From the NCBI RefSeq assembly GCF_016735585.2, contig NZ_JAERSE020000003.1:62001-126000 (forward strand): DNA of 64,000 bases, written 5' to 3'. A program made the translations under genes and the position numbers. Positions 43,856-52,989 of this stretch are shown in pieces. Each line of letters starts with the position of its first letter. The stretch's first letter is position 1. The stretch comes from Chryseobacterium tagetis (GTDB taxonomy: Bacteria; Bacteroidota; Bacteroidia; Flavobacteriales; Weeksellaceae). Below the pieces are notes generated by a model that worked only from the letters and a program-made list of their open reading frames with translations, was not told the origin of the DNA and did no database searches.

Positions 43856-45796
43856 TTAGCTTTTAATTCCTTTTATCCAATCCTGGAATTTATTTACCTG
43901 CTCCATAAAGAAAGATTCATGTTCTTCTTTTTCTTCAGGACGGTTTACCAGAATATGTTCAAAATAAGTTCCTTTAAGGATTTTTCTTAAAATGCCTTCT
44001 CCTAAAAACGGTTTATAATCATTCAGTGACTGAGTGGCTTTTAATAAATGTCTGATGTCATACTGAAGAGGATTGATATCCGGAACCTGTTTGTTGAGAT
44101 TAAGAAGCTCATAAACGGCTATTCTCGCTGTTCTCACAGAACTTTCCATGGTAAATACCACATCGTTATTGGTTTCTATAAACTGACCGACCAAACCTAG
44201 GTTTTTACAGCCTTCCGGAACGACTCTTGGTCTGTCTCCTTTAGCTCTAGGCAAGAACATAGAAGTAATATAAGGCATGAATGAGCTTCTTACAATGGTA
44301 TTTTCCACCACGTTATCCAATTGGTCTATAATTCCCAGATGATAACAAAGCTCTGCAAGTATTTCGTCTCCGGTACATTCAGGCATTGTTTTTTTGATAT
44401 AATTACCTTCTTTATCCATCAGCAATGCATATACCCATATTACCAGAATATCATCCGGCTGAGTTGGGAAGTGTGGCTGTCTGTTACAGGTGAAACTCAT
44501 CACCCAGTTAGAGTCTGTAATGGTAATAATACCACCCGTTACGGTTTTTCCTGAATAAGGATCGTTGACAGATAGTTCTTTTAATTTTTCAACAAAAGCA
44601 GAAGGACGGCAAGTCAGTGTTGCAGATTCCCAGGCAGATTTCTCGATATGGCTACAGAATTTTTCAGGTTTTCCGAATACTTCAGATTTTGCGGCTAAGT
44701 TTTTCCAAAGTTTCCAGCCTGCACTTTGTCCACCTGAAGAATTGTCGATCGTAATGACCGGAGCCGTTTTATTATCTCCGTAAAAAGTACTTTCCGTCAT
44801 AGAACCTGTAGTCACGATAACGTAATCTTCTTTTCCTACAGGTATTTTTACCTCTTCGCCATTTTGTTCGGTGATGATGCTTTCTACGGTTTTTCCTTCC
44901 GTGTCAATATGTATATCAAGATCTTTTACTAATGTATTGAACTCTATTTTCACTCCTTTACTTACCAGATAATTTTTTAACGGAGTAATATAGGTGTCAT
45001 ACTGATTGTATTTAGGGAAAACTAGACAAGAGAAATCTTTCATTCCGTCTATGGCGTGTAAAAAACGGTGCATATACAGTTTCAATTCCAGTAAGCTGTG
45101 CCAGTTTTCAAAAGCGAACATAGAACGCCAGAAAAACCAGAAATTACTGTTTAAAAAGGTTTCACTGAAATAATCTTCAATCGTCAGATCATCCAGCTCC
45201 TCTTTTTTCTTAAGCAGCAGCTTTACAATGGCCAATTGATCTTTTTTCTCTAGACCGAATTTGCTGAAATCCTGTATTTTCCCCTGATTATGAATTAATC
45301 TGGCTTTTGAATAGTTGGGATCATTATCATTAATTAATCGATATTCATCCAGTACGCTATAAGGAGCAGGCAATTCCAATGCAGGAATATCCTGGAACAT
45401 ATCCCATAAATTTTCATATGTCATATCCATTTCACGGCCTCCACGAATGATATATCCGTCTTTAGCGTTTCCGGCGCCATCCAGAGAACCTCCTTCTATA
45501 TGTAACTGATCTAAGAAAATAATATTCTCTCCGGGAATATGGCCGTCTCTTATAAAATAATATGCAGCAGACATTCCTGCAATTCCGCTTCCTACGATAT
45601 AGATTTTACTATTTTCATAAGACTTTACAGGAATCCCTTTGTTTCTTTGGTAGTTTCCAATCTGATCTGAAAAAGGCATCGTCTTTTCAGGGGTGTTAAT
45701 CTGTACTTCTTTACTGGAATCTGGTTCGTGGTTTACTTTTCCGTACCCATCGTAAGCATTTAAAACTTTGTCGAATTTTGATGTAATCGTACTCAT
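43856..45796 (-). CDS. ohyA: Oleate hydratase
   Basis: A 646-residue FAD enzyme that adds water to the cis-9 bond of oleate to give 10-hydroxystearate. The dinucleotide motif is [13 protein letters not shown] (69-80). The residues shown to be catalytic in the Elizabethkingia enzyme fall at the same numbers: E122 in [12 protein letters not shown] and Y241 in LKLYMHRFL. The length is also identical. It probably detoxifies exogenous unsaturated fatty acids at the membrane. It is followed by a hydroxyacyl-CoA dehydrogenase and preceded by an AraC regulator, with a likely regulated promoter between. Confidence 0.95.
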   Translation of the reverse strand: MSTITSKFDKVLNAYDGYGKVNHEPDSSKEVQINTPEKTMPFSDQIGNYQRNKGIPVKSYENSKIYIVGSGIAGMSAAYYFIRDGHIPGENIIFLDQLHIEGGSLDGAGNAKDGYIIRGGREMDMTYENLWDMFQDIPALELPAPYSVLDEYRLINDNDPNYSKARLIHNQGKIQDFSKFGLEKKDQLAIVKLLLKKKEELDDLTIEDYFSETFLNSNFWFFWRSMFAFENWHSLLELKLYMHRFLHAIDGMKDFSCLVFPKYNQYDTYITPLKNYLVSKGVKIEFNTLVKDLDIHIDTEGKTVESIITEQNGEEVKIPVGKEDYVIVTTGSMTESTFYGDNKTAPVITIDNSSGGQSAGWKLWKNLAAKSEVFGKPEKFCSHIEKSAWESATLTCRPSAFVEKLKELSVNDPYSGKTVTGGIITITDSNWVMSFTCNRQPHFPTQPDDILVIWVYALLMDKEGNYIKKTMPECTGDEILAELCYHLGIIDQLDNVVENTIVRSSFMPYITSMFLPRAKGDRPRVVPEGCKNLGLVGQFIETNNDVVFTMESSVRTARIAVYELLNLNKQVPDINPLQYDIRHLLKATQSLNDYKPFLGEGILRKILKGTYFEHILVNRPEEKEEHESFFMEQVNKFQDWIKGIKS

Positions 45797-45821
45797 TTTG
45801 TATTGTTTTTTATTAACAATA

Positions 45822-45829
45822 TAAAGGTA
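45822..45829 (-). promoter_or_regulatory. Candidate -7 box for ohyA
   Basis: Minus strand TACCTTTA, one base off TAnnTTTG, 25 bases before the ATG. A weak box fits an activator-dependent promoter. Confidence 0.35.
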
Positions 45830-45851
45830 CGCTGACTTACGGGAGGTATTA

Positions 45852-45878
45852 TATCCCCAATGTCAGAATTATTATCCC
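45852..45878. promoter_or_regulatory. Candidate AraC operator for ohyA, direct repeats 21 bp apart
   Basis: On the minus strand GGGATA occurs twice, exactly 21 bp apart (45873-45878 and 45852-45857), each followed by an AT-rich tail. The downstream copy abuts the -33 position of the candidate promoter, as for class II activators. Confidence 0.45.
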
Positions 45879-45885
45879 TAAATTC

Positions 45886-46761
45886 TCAATAGCTGAAATT
45901 TTCGCTGTTTCTGTATTCGGAAGGAGAAGTGTTGGTGTGTTTCTTAAAAAATCTGCCAAATGCAGAAACGGAGTTGAACTGAAGCTCAAAAGCAATCTCG
46001 GAAATCGTTAAACTAGGATTTCCCAACATACTGTATGCTTCTTTTAAAAGGATTTCATCAATAATCTGATGAGGTGTTTTTCCACAGGCTTTTTTTACCA
46101 CTTCAATAAGATACTTTCTTGAAATAAATAACTGCTCTGCATAAAACTGAACATTTCTGGAATGCTGAATATTTTCCCTGATGAGTTTATTGAATTTAAA
46201 GAACAGATTATTCTTTACTTCATCGCTTTCAATGTTGATATCTTCCTTATTGATGATTTCAGCGGTCTCCAGTAAAATATTAAAAATGATGGTACGTATA
46301 ATCTCATCAATATACTTTCCTTTTTTCTGAACTTTTTTATCCATATATTCTAAAAGACTGATGAGTACGGAAACGTCATTTTCATTAGAATTGATGATAC
46401 TGAAAGAGGTATCTCTGAAAATATTCATCTTCTCAATAATAAAAGGATTGGAGATGTTTTTAAGAAGGAAATTCTTATCAAAAAAGAGAAGTTTCATTCT
46501 GAAATCGTCGCTGGTTTTCAAAAACCGTACAATCGTAGAAGGTGCAGAAATAAGGAAACCGTGTTTTGAAACAGTATATTTTTTGCTGTCGATCTCAATA
46601 TTTATATGCCCGGAAGTACAGATGCAGAGCGCATAATAATCCATCCTGAAAGATTCTTCAGGAAAGCTGAAGATTGTTTTCCCGGAAGAGATATAATAAG
46701 ATTCACGGCAATCAATACTGTAAAATGAAAGAGTGTCATGTAAATTTTCATAAGCTATCAT
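45886..46761 (-). CDS. AraC family transcriptional regulator, probable ohyA activator
   Basis: A 291-residue regulator with an N-terminal cupin-like sensor domain (about 1-170) and a C-terminal AraC DNA-binding domain (about 195-287: VQFYAEQLFISRKYLIEVVK and ISEIAFELQFNSVSAFGRFF). It lies directly upstream of ohyA on the same strand, 89 bases away, with repeats spaced like AraC sites in between. It probably senses a fatty acid or membrane signal and controls ohyA (inference). Confidence 0.85.
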   Translation of the reverse strand: MIAYENLHDTLSFYSIDCRESYYISSGKTIFSFPEESFRMDYYALCICTSGHINIEIDSKKYTVSKHGFLISAPSTIVRFLKTSDDFRMKLLFFDKNFLLKNISNPFIIEKMNIFRDTSFSIINSNENDVSVLISLLEYMDKKVQKKGKYIDEIIRTIIFNILLETAEIINKEDINIESDEVKNNLFFKFNKLIRENIQHSRNVQFYAEQLFISRKYLIEVVKKACGKTPHQIIDEILLKEAYSMLGNPSLTISEIAFELQFNSVSAFGRFFKKHTNTSPSEYRNSENFSY

Positions 46762-46944
46762 TCCGGTGGTATTTTAAGATTTGGGTCTAAAAAGTAGAAA
46801 AATAAATCAATACGTATACAATTTACGAATTTTATTAAATTTTCATTTAAAAATAAGAAAAAATATTCTCATTATTAAGCGTTGCTGTTAAAGGGTGAAT
46901 TATTTTTTTTAATATAAAATCCTTTCTCTAGGGAAGGTTTTAAG

Positions 46945-46952
46945 TATTTTTG
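46945..46952 (+). promoter_or_regulatory. Candidate -7 box for MFS gene
   Basis: TATTTTTG followed by C, 19 bases before the TTG start at 46972. Confidence 0.45.
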
Positions 46953-46971
46953 CATTACTTATTCTCTGGTT

Positions 46972-48207
46972 TTGAAAATTATCCATCTATATACAAACTC
47001 TTTCAAAGGGCTTTCTCAGGAAAGCTGGATGCTTGCGTTGGTAATGCTCATCAACCGGGCTGGTTCTATGGTGCTTCCGTTTTTGGGAGTTTATATGACC
47101 GATCATTTGAAATTCAGTATAGAAAATACGGGGATTGTTCTCAGCTTTTTCGGAATAGGATCTGTGATTGGATCATGGTTGGGAGGCTACATCACCGATA
47201 AAATTGGAGAATATAAAGTTCAGTATATAAGTCTGCTGTTGAGCGTTCCTTTATTTTGTCTTATTCCTGTCTTTAAAACGGAGATTGGAGTGGCTTCGAT
47301 CATTTTACTGCAAAGTATTGTAAGTGATGCTTTCCGTCCTGCAAACTCTGTGGCTATTACAAAATATGCGAAACCTGAGAATATTACCAGAGCCTTTTCA
47401 TTAAACAGAATGGCGGTCAATTTAGGATTTTCAATTGGTCCGGCTTTGGGCGGAATTCTGTCTGCGATTTCATATGAATTCTTGTTTTACTCTAATGCTT
47501 TGGCTGCTTTGTCAGCAGGGATTCTCTATATTGTATTTTTCAGAAAGCGTAATAAAATTGCCAGATTAAAAGCAAGAAAAGTAAAAGAAGCGGTGGTCAT
47601 TAAAAAAGAAAATTCTCCATATCGCGACGGCAGATTCCTGGTGTATTGCTTCTTTTGTATGCTGTTCTCCATTTGCTTCTTTCAGCTGTTCAGTACATTG
47701 ACGATCTTCTATAAAGATACCGCAAAATTAAGTCAGCAGAATATCGGATATATTTTAGGATACAGTGGTTTTCTGATCGTACTGCTTGAAATGGGATTTG
47801 TACAGATTGCCGAAAAGTACTTTAATCTGTCCGTAACAATGTTACTGGGAACTTTTATTTGTGGGTTTTCATACGCCATGATGGCATTTGATTACAGTAT
47901 CATTACTCTAGTTATTTCCATGACCTTGCTTTGTATCGGAGAAATCTGGACATTGCCTTTTATGTCAACTATTACAGCTTTGAGGTCCGGGCAAAACAAT
48001 AAAGGAGCTTATATGGGACTGAACGGGATTTCATTTTCGGTAGCTTTTATAGTAACGCCTTATGTAGGAACTTTAATTGCTGAAAAATTCGGATTCAATG
48101 CATTATGGATAGGGACGGGAATATTGGCGACAATAATTGCTGTTGCCTTTTATTTTATTGTTCCCTGGTTGATTGGAGATAAAAAAGATATTGAGATTGA
48201 AAGCTAA
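46972..48207 (+). CDS. Major facilitator superfamily transporter
   Basis: A 411-residue inner-membrane transporter with about 12 membrane segments in two halves and a basic central loop (FRKRNKIARLKARKVKEA). The MFS loop motif appears as GGYITDKIGEYK after the second segment. It begins at TTG, since no ATG precedes the first membrane segment and a promoter box fixes the 5' end. The family includes drug and metabolite exporters; the substrate is unknown. It is divergent from the AraC gene. Confidence 0.87.
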   Translation: MKIIHLYTNSFKGLSQESWMLALVMLINRAGSMVLPFLGVYMTDHLKFSIENTGIVLSFFGIGSVIGSWLGGYITDKIGEYKVQYISLLLSVPLFCLIPVFKTEIGVASIILLQSIVSDAFRPANSVAITKYAKPENITRAFSLNRMAVNLGFSIGPALGGILSAISYEFLFYSNALAALSAGILYIVFFRKRNKIARLKARKVKEAVVIKKENSPYRDGRFLVYCFFCMLFSICFFQLFSTLTIFYKDTAKLSQQNIGYILGYSGFLIVLLEMGFVQIAEKYFNLSVTMLLGTFICGFSYAMMAFDYSIITLVISMTLLCIGEIWTLPFMSTITALRSGQNNKGAYMGLNGISFSVAFIVTPYVGTLIAEKFGFNALWIGTGILATIIAVAFYFIVPWLIGDKKDIEIES

Positions 48208-48213
48208 TAAAAA

Positions 48214-48244
48214 AAGAAAGCTACACAATGTAACTTTCTTTTTT
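48214..48244. terminator. Terminator between convergent MFS and S41 genes
   Basis: AAAGAAAGCTACA pairs with TGTAACTTTCTTT with one mismatch and is followed by T residues. Confidence 0.7.
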
Positions 48245-48259
48245 CGAATAAATTATAAT

Positions 48260-49255
48260 TTATTTACTATTAATGTATTCAAAAGCTTTTTTGAAATAAA
48301 CTTCATCGATTTTTTTCTTATCTGATGAATTTTCTATGACAATATTGGGAGCAATTCCTTCGCCAATTTTATCGTATTCTTTTCCGTTTCTGTCTACAAT
48401 ATTTCCAATTGTTAAAACAAGAAAAGAACCATCTGATAATTTATATTCTTGATTTGCAGAGGTTAAACCTTGAGTATTTACGCCAATTAATTTTGCGTTT
48501 TGTTGACCAACAAAAGCCGCTGTAATAAATTCCCCCGAACTTCCGGTTACTTTGTTTATTAATACAGCAATAGGTTTGCCTGTTGGTTTAGGTTCTTTTT
48601 GTGTAATTTTAAATTGTTGAGTTGCTTTTGAACCTTCATAAAATTTACCATTTTTATAATTAAAATACTCAATTTTTCCTTGGGAATCTTTGGTTCCGAC
48701 TACGTTTTTATGATCTAAAAATGGAGCAATAGAAGCATACATCGGATAGAGCATTCCTCCGAAATTGTCTCTTAGATCTATAATCCAGCCTTTTGGATTA
48801 TGTTTTTGCAGCTCGTTTACTTTTGTATAAAAAGTATTGATATATAAATTCCAGTCGTCATTGTTAAACGATCCGATATCGGGCAAACTGATATACGCAT
48901 ATTTATTTTCTAACAGCTCACTTTTAATCACTGGAAATTCCTGTCCTGTAGCCTTATAACCTAAAGTATATTCCTTCACAACTTCCGAAGGATAAAAATT
49001 AGAATGAGAATCTTCCAACGAAACAAGAGCATTTTTTAAAATTGGAAATGTTTCTCTGATAGTTTTCGCTTTTGAGGCTTCAGCTAAGGTTTTACTATAA
49101 ATTTTATCCCAATTTACCTTTGATTTATTTACCGATTTATCTTTCATAATTGTCAGCGCATCAGTTATATAGGTTTTTACGCTATCCGATTGAGCTGAAA
49201 TAATAGTTGAAGATAAAGTTGTTATCAAAGATAAAATGAGTGAAATTTTTTTCAT
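48260..49255 (-). CDS. S41 family peptidase (C-terminal processing protease-like)
   Basis: A 331-residue exported protease with a signal peptide (1-21, IISA-Q). The catalytic domain has GWIIDLRDNFGGMLYP and the nucleophile region TGSSGEF, where S239 (SxxE pattern) is the likely active residue. No PDZ domain is present, so it resembles the tail-specific/IRBP-like short members found in Bacteroidetes. It probably acts in the periplasm on unknown substrates. Confidence 0.88.
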   Translation of the reverse strand: MKKISLILSLITTLSSTIISAQSDSVKTYITDALTIMKDKSVNKSKVNWDKIYSKTLAEASKAKTIRETFPILKNALVSLEDSHSNFYPSEVVKEYTLGYKATGQEFPVIKSELLENKYAYISLPDIGSFNNDDWNLYINTFYTKVNELQKHNPKGWIIDLRDNFGGMLYPMYASIAPFLDHKNVVGTKDSQGKIEYFNYKNGKFYEGSKATQQFKITQKEPKPTGKPIAVLINKVTGSSGEFITAAFVGQQNAKLIGVNTQGLTSANQEYKLSDGSFLVLTIGNIVDRNGKEYDKIGEGIAPNIVIENSSDKKKIDEVYFKKAFEYINSK

Positions 49256-49322
49256 GGTAATAATCTATGCTTTAAAAATAACAATACTAAACGAAGTATC
49301 TGTATATTTTTTTAATGAAAAA

Positions 49323-50285
49323 TTATTTCGAAAGAATATTTTTCACAATCATTTCAGCATGAATTCTTGAATTCTCAATAAACCAAAGATGAGTGTCTTT
49401 TCCACCACAAACTACACCGGCAAGATAAAGATTAGAAACGTTCGTTTCCATTGTTTTAGTATTGTAAAACGGATTTAGGCAGTCTCCCTGCAATTCTATT
49501 CCGGAATTTTTCAGGAAATCAAAATCGGGAAGGTAACCCGTCATCGCCAGTACAAAATCGTTTTCAACCTCATGAATTTCTCCTTTCTCGTCTTTAAAAA
49601 TTACGGAACGTTCCTTAACTTCTAACATCTCCGAATTAAAAAAAGCTTTGATGCTTCCTTCTGCAATCCTGTTTTCAATATCTGGCTTTACCCAGTATTT
49701 CACACTTTTTGAAATCTCAGAATGGCGCACAATCATCGTAACTTCTGCTCCTTTTCTATACGTTTCTAAAGCGGCATCTACCGCAGAATTGCTCGAACCT
49801 ATGACCACAATTTTCTGTTGCGCATAAGGATAAGGTTCCGTGTAATAATGTTTAACTTTAGGTAAATGTTCTCCCGGAATGTTCATCAGGTTTGGAATGT
49901 CATAAAATCCGGTTGAAATCACTACGTTTTTGGCAAAATATTCTCCTTTAGAAGTGGTCACCGTGAAGATTTCATTTTCTTTGGAAACCTTTTCTACTTT
50001 TTCGTATAAGTTGATGTTGAGGTTCCGTTGTCTTGTAATTCCCTGATAATATTCCAGCGCTTCCTGTCTTCCGGGTTTTGGAGCCGTAGAGATGAAAGGG
50101 ATGTTGGCAATTTCCAGTTTTTCTGCGGTAGAGAAGAATCTCATATATAAAGGATAATTGTATAAAGAATTTACAATGGTTCCTTTTTCTATAATTAAGT
50201 AGGTAAGATTATTTTTCTGAGCCTCTAATGCACAATTCAATCCGATGGGGCCGCCTCCGATAATAAGAATATCCAAAATTTCCAT
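49323..50285 (-). CDS. ypdA: YpdA-type NAD(P)H-dependent FAD disulfide reductase
   Basis: A 320-residue flavoprotein with an FAD motif IIGGGPIGLNCALEA at the N-terminus and an NADPH motif VVIGSSNSAVDAALE in the middle. No CxxC is present, which separates it from thioredoxin reductase and fits YpdA, reported as a bacillithiol disulfide reductase. The start at 50285 (MEILDILI) is preferred to the ATG at 50300, because a -7 box at 50290-50297 would place the longer start inside the promoter. The leader would be very short or absent. Confidence 0.88.
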   Translation of the reverse strand: MEILDILIIGGGPIGLNCALEAQKNNLTYLIIEKGTIVNSLYNYPLYMRFFSTAEKLEIANIPFISTAPKPGRQEALEYYQGITRQRNLNINLYEKVEKVSKENEIFTVTTSKGEYFAKNVVISTGFYDIPNLMNIPGEHLPKVKHYYTEPYPYAQQKIVVIGSSNSAVDAALETYRKGAEVTMIVRHSEISKSVKYWVKPDIENRIAEGSIKAFFNSEMLEVKERSVIFKDEKGEIHEVENDFVLAMTGYLPDFDFLKNSGIELQGDCLNPFYNTKTMETNVSNLYLAGVVCGGKDTHLWFIENSRIHAEMIVKNILSK

Positions 50286-50289
50286 GTAG

Positions 50290-50297
50290 CAAAAGTA
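50290..50297 (-). promoter_or_regulatory. Candidate -7 box for ypdA, near-leaderless
   Basis: Minus strand TACTTTTG followed by C, ending five bases before the ATG at 50285. Confidence 0.45.
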
Positions 50298-50434
50298 CAA
50301 AAAACATGATGCAAAGCGCCTTCAGCGATATACAAAAAATCGATAGAGGCTATCATCAATCTGTATCTCATTAATTCCGGAAAGCAAATATGGCATTGCT
50401 TTTGGTGAATTTTTTAGATCAAACATTAAAAAAT

Positions 50435-51076
50435 ATGAAAAAACTATTTGCTTCTCTGCTTATTCTAAGTCTAGTTGCTGCCTGTAAGAAAAATCCCGAG
50501 AAATTTATCAACGATAAAACAGATTCTACCGGATATGTAAAAACGGATGCCACAAAGGTGAGTCCGGTGGAAGTGAATAAAGATGAGGCCTTAAAACAGC
50601 TTAATGAAGAGATCATTCAGGCTTTAAAAGATAAGAATTATAAGAAATTTTCAGATTTCATCCATCCTGATAAAGGAGTCCGTTTTTCAATGTATGCTTT
50701 TGTAAATCCTAAAGAAGATAAGACCTTTTCGAAAACCGAATTTATGAAATATCAGCCGACCAAAACTCTTTTCACATGGGGAACATTGGATGGTTCGGGA
50801 GATCTTTACAAAGCCACTATAGATAATTACCTTACAAAATGGGTGTATTCAAAAGATTTTGCGACTGGCCAGGTTGCCCTTAATGAATTCTTAGGGAAGG
50901 GTAATTCACTGAACAACCTAAAAGCAATGTATCCCAAAGCAGATTTTACAGAGAATTATATAAAAGGATCAGAAGCCAATGCAGAAATGGACTGGAAAAG
51001 CCTTCGTCTGGTTTTTGAAGAGCTTCTGGGGAAATATTATCTGGTTGCGGTAGTGAATGACCAGTGGACCATATAA
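50435..51076 (+). CDS. Lipoprotein of unknown function
   Basis: A 213-residue lipoprotein with a signal peptide and lipobox VAAC (Cys17). The start at 50435 (MKKLFASL) gives a proper signal peptide; an upstream in-frame ATG at 50390 does not. The mature part is mixed alpha/beta with aromatic residues (TLFTWGTLDGSGDLYKAT, GKYYLVAVVNDQWTI). This resembles the folds of small NTF2/SnoaL-like periplasmic domains, but I do not recognise the family. Confidence 0.7.
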   Translation: MKKLFASLLILSLVAACKKNPEKFINDKTDSTGYVKTDATKVSPVEVNKDEALKQLNEEIIQALKDKNYKKFSDFIHPDKGVRFSMYAFVNPKEDKTFSKTEFMKYQPTKTLFTWGTLDGSGDLYKATIDNYLTKWVYSKDFATGQVALNEFLGKGNSLNNLKAMYPKADFTENYIKGSEANAEMDWKSLRLVFEELLGKYYLVAVVNDQWTI

Positions 51077-51083
51077 AATATAA

Positions 51084-51234
51084 TAACGCAAAGATTTAAT
51101 TCATCTTAATTTCAAGGTAAAGAAAGAAAAGAGGCTGACAAAGCCATATATCAATCGTACTTCAAATAATCAATGAATTGATAGACTCTTCGCTTCCTTA
51201 GTTTAGAAATAATCAAAAATAAATCTTTGCGTTA
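51084..51234. repeat. 151-bp element with perfect 15-bp terminal inverted repeats
   Basis: TAACGCAAAGATTTA at 51084-51098 is the exact reverse complement of 51220-51234. There is no ORF inside. The CTTTGCGTTA word also occurs near 9210. It fills the gap between a lipoprotein gene and the convergent glycosyltransferase gene. Confidence 0.65.
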
Positions 51235-51245
51235 AAAAAATCAGT

Positions 51246-52532
51246 TTATTCTAAAATTTCAGCTAGTTTCTTGGTGAGGTTTCTTCTGGAGAATTGCTCA
51301 ATATTCTGCGTATTGTCAGAAAGATTTCCGTTTTTCCAAAGCTCAAACTTCTCTAAAATAAAGCGTTTGATGCTCTCGGAATCGTTATAGCTGAAATGTT
51401 TCCCAGACTGGGTTTCTTCCAGTATTTTTGAAACATCGGCATCATCCGGACCAAAAGAAATAATCTGTTTTCCTGTAGCCAGATATTCGAAGATCTTCCC
51501 GGGAATAATTCCTTTGGAGGATTCATTAGGAAAATTGGTGATCAGTAAAAGCGAGGATTTCGCCATTTCCTCAATAGCTTTGTCATGAGAAAGGTAACCC
51601 AGATTTGAGATGTATTTTTTCAAACCGGAACTCTCAATTTCATGTAAGATTTTATCATCTATTCTTCCTGCAAATTTCAAGCTGAACTTTTCAGCAAAAG
51701 ATGAAGAGGTTTTAACCAAATCCTCAAGTGCTTTCCAAAGATTGTTCGGGTTCCTTAGTTGTTCTAAAACTCCAATGTAACTCAAAGTGAACTTTTGATC
51801 GGTATTTGAGATCTTTTGAGAGGCATCTGTCTCGTCAAAACCGTTGGTGATACAAACTGCATTGGCACCATTCTTTCTGAAGTTTTCGGCATCTGTATAA
51901 CTGGTGGCCAAGGTAATGTCTGCATTTTTGAAAACTGCACTTTCCAGTTGGCGGTGTTTCTGATCTGAACTTTTGGTAAGCTTTAAATGTTTATAATATG
52001 AAATTTCCGTCCACGGATCACGAAAATCGGCGATCCATTTTAAATTGGGAAGTTTCTTTTTTAAGTCTAAACCGATCAGATGTAAAGAGTGGGGCGGACC
52101 GGAAGTCACCACAACATCGATCTTATTTTCTTTTAAATACTTTTCAAGGAACTGTATGGATGGCTTTACCCAGAAAACCCGTGCATCAGGTATGAAAAAG
52201 TTTCCTCTCACCCAGATCGAAAGTTTTGATTTCCAGCTTTGGTTTTTGCCTACATCAAATTGCCCGGCTTTGAATTTTTTATTGCTTTTATTCAGCTTTT
52301 CCGCCAGTTGATAAGGTTCCCATATTTTGGTCTTTACGATTTCAAGATGCTCAGGAACGTCTTTGAGTAAGCTTTCATCCAATAACGGATAGCTGGGATT
52401 TTCCGGGGTATAAATGATAGGTTTCCACCCGAAATCGGGCAAATATTTTGCAAATTTCAGCCACCTTTGAACACCAGGACCTCCCGCAGGAGGCCAGTAA
52501 TAGGTGATGATTAATATTTTTTTGTGTTCCAT
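51246..52532 (-). CDS. Glycosyltransferase family 4-like protein
   Basis: A 428-residue GT-B fold enzyme. The N-terminal half starts with ILIITYYWPPAGGPGVQRWL and includes DVVVTSGPPHSLHLIG and ADFRDPWTEISYY. The C-terminal donor-binding half has the IPGKIFEYLATGKQIISFGP segment, with the conserved K-x-FEY-x-A-G-K core. It should transfer a sugar in surface polysaccharide or glycolipid synthesis; donor and acceptor unknown. Confidence 0.87.
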   Translation of the reverse strand: MEHKKILIITYYWPPAGGPGVQRWLKFAKYLPDFGWKPIIYTPENPSYPLLDESLLKDVPEHLEIVKTKIWEPYQLAEKLNKSNKKFKAGQFDVGKNQSWKSKLSIWVRGNFFIPDARVFWVKPSIQFLEKYLKENKIDVVVTSGPPHSLHLIGLDLKKKLPNLKWIADFRDPWTEISYYKHLKLTKSSDQKHRQLESAVFKNADITLATSYTDAENFRKNGANAVCITNGFDETDASQKISNTDQKFTLSYIGVLEQLRNPNNLWKALEDLVKTSSSFAEKFSLKFAGRIDDKILHEIESSGLKKYISNLGYLSHDKAIEEMAKSSLLLITNFPNESSKGIIPGKIFEYLATGKQIISFGPDDADVSKILEETQSGKHFSYNDSESIKRFILEKFELWKNGNLSDNTQNIEQFSRRNLTKKLAEILE

Positions 52533-52550
52533 TACACTTTAAATTCTTTT

Positions 52551-52980
52551 TGTCATTCTGAATGTAGTGAAACGAAATGAAGAATCTCATTTAATTTCAT
52601 CATTCAGAAATCTCCAAGTTGGATTAAATTTATTAATTAAATTATCTTTTTTACTTCTAATCCAGCCTTTTATTTGTTTCTCTCTACTTATTGCAAGATC
52701 AATCTCTGTGAAATGTTCGAAATAAACTAAAAAGAAACATTTATATTTAAAAGTAAAGCTTCTTTTATCTGTTGCTTCTGGGTTTTGATGCCAGTATAAT
52801 CTTTTTTCTAAATCATTAGTTACTCCAGTATATAAAACTGTTTTGATCTTATTTGTCAATATGTAGACATAATAATTGTGAGTTCCTAAAGTTTTCATTG
52901 TTGTGTTTTTTTCATAGTGTTAATTTGAATTCTTGATGTAAAGAGATTCTTCACTACGCTTTGCTTTGTTCAGAATGACA
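52551..52980. repeat. Dispersed palindrome, copy B, split by a GIY-YIG gene
   Basis: Left arm 52551-52588 and right arm 52943-52980 are 38 bases each and are mutually inverted at both ends: TGTCATTCTGAA outside (12 bases) and TGAAGAATCTC inside (11 bases), with variable middles. The 354 bases between them hold little besides the GIY-YIG gene, whose stop codon is the first base pairs of the left arm. Confidence 0.7.
52587..52898 (-). CDS. GIY-YIG nuclease family protein
   Basis: A 103-residue single-domain endonuclease of the short (UPF0213/YhbQ-like) GIY-YIG type. The signature is YYVYILTN followed by LYTGVTNDLEKRLYWH, with the C-terminal EKQIKGWIRSKKDNLI helix. It has no extra DNA-binding domain. 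The TGA stop lies in the inner end of a palindromic repeat arm, and the other arm lies 44 bases upstream of the start, so gene and repeat look like one unit. Related elements without a gene are at 10421 and 62035. Confidence 0.88.
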   Translation of the reverse strand: MKTLGTHNYYVYILTNKIKTVLYTGVTNDLEKRLYWHQNPEATDKRSFTFKYKCFFLVYFEHFTEIDLAISREKQIKGWIRSKKDNLINKFNPTWRFLNDEIK

Positions 52981-52989
52981 TTACGTACT

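Noticed and set aside
43856..45796. Phytoene desaturase or amine oxidase
   Set aside because: The FAD motif alone would allow these, but E122, Y241 and the length of 646 match oleate hydratase.
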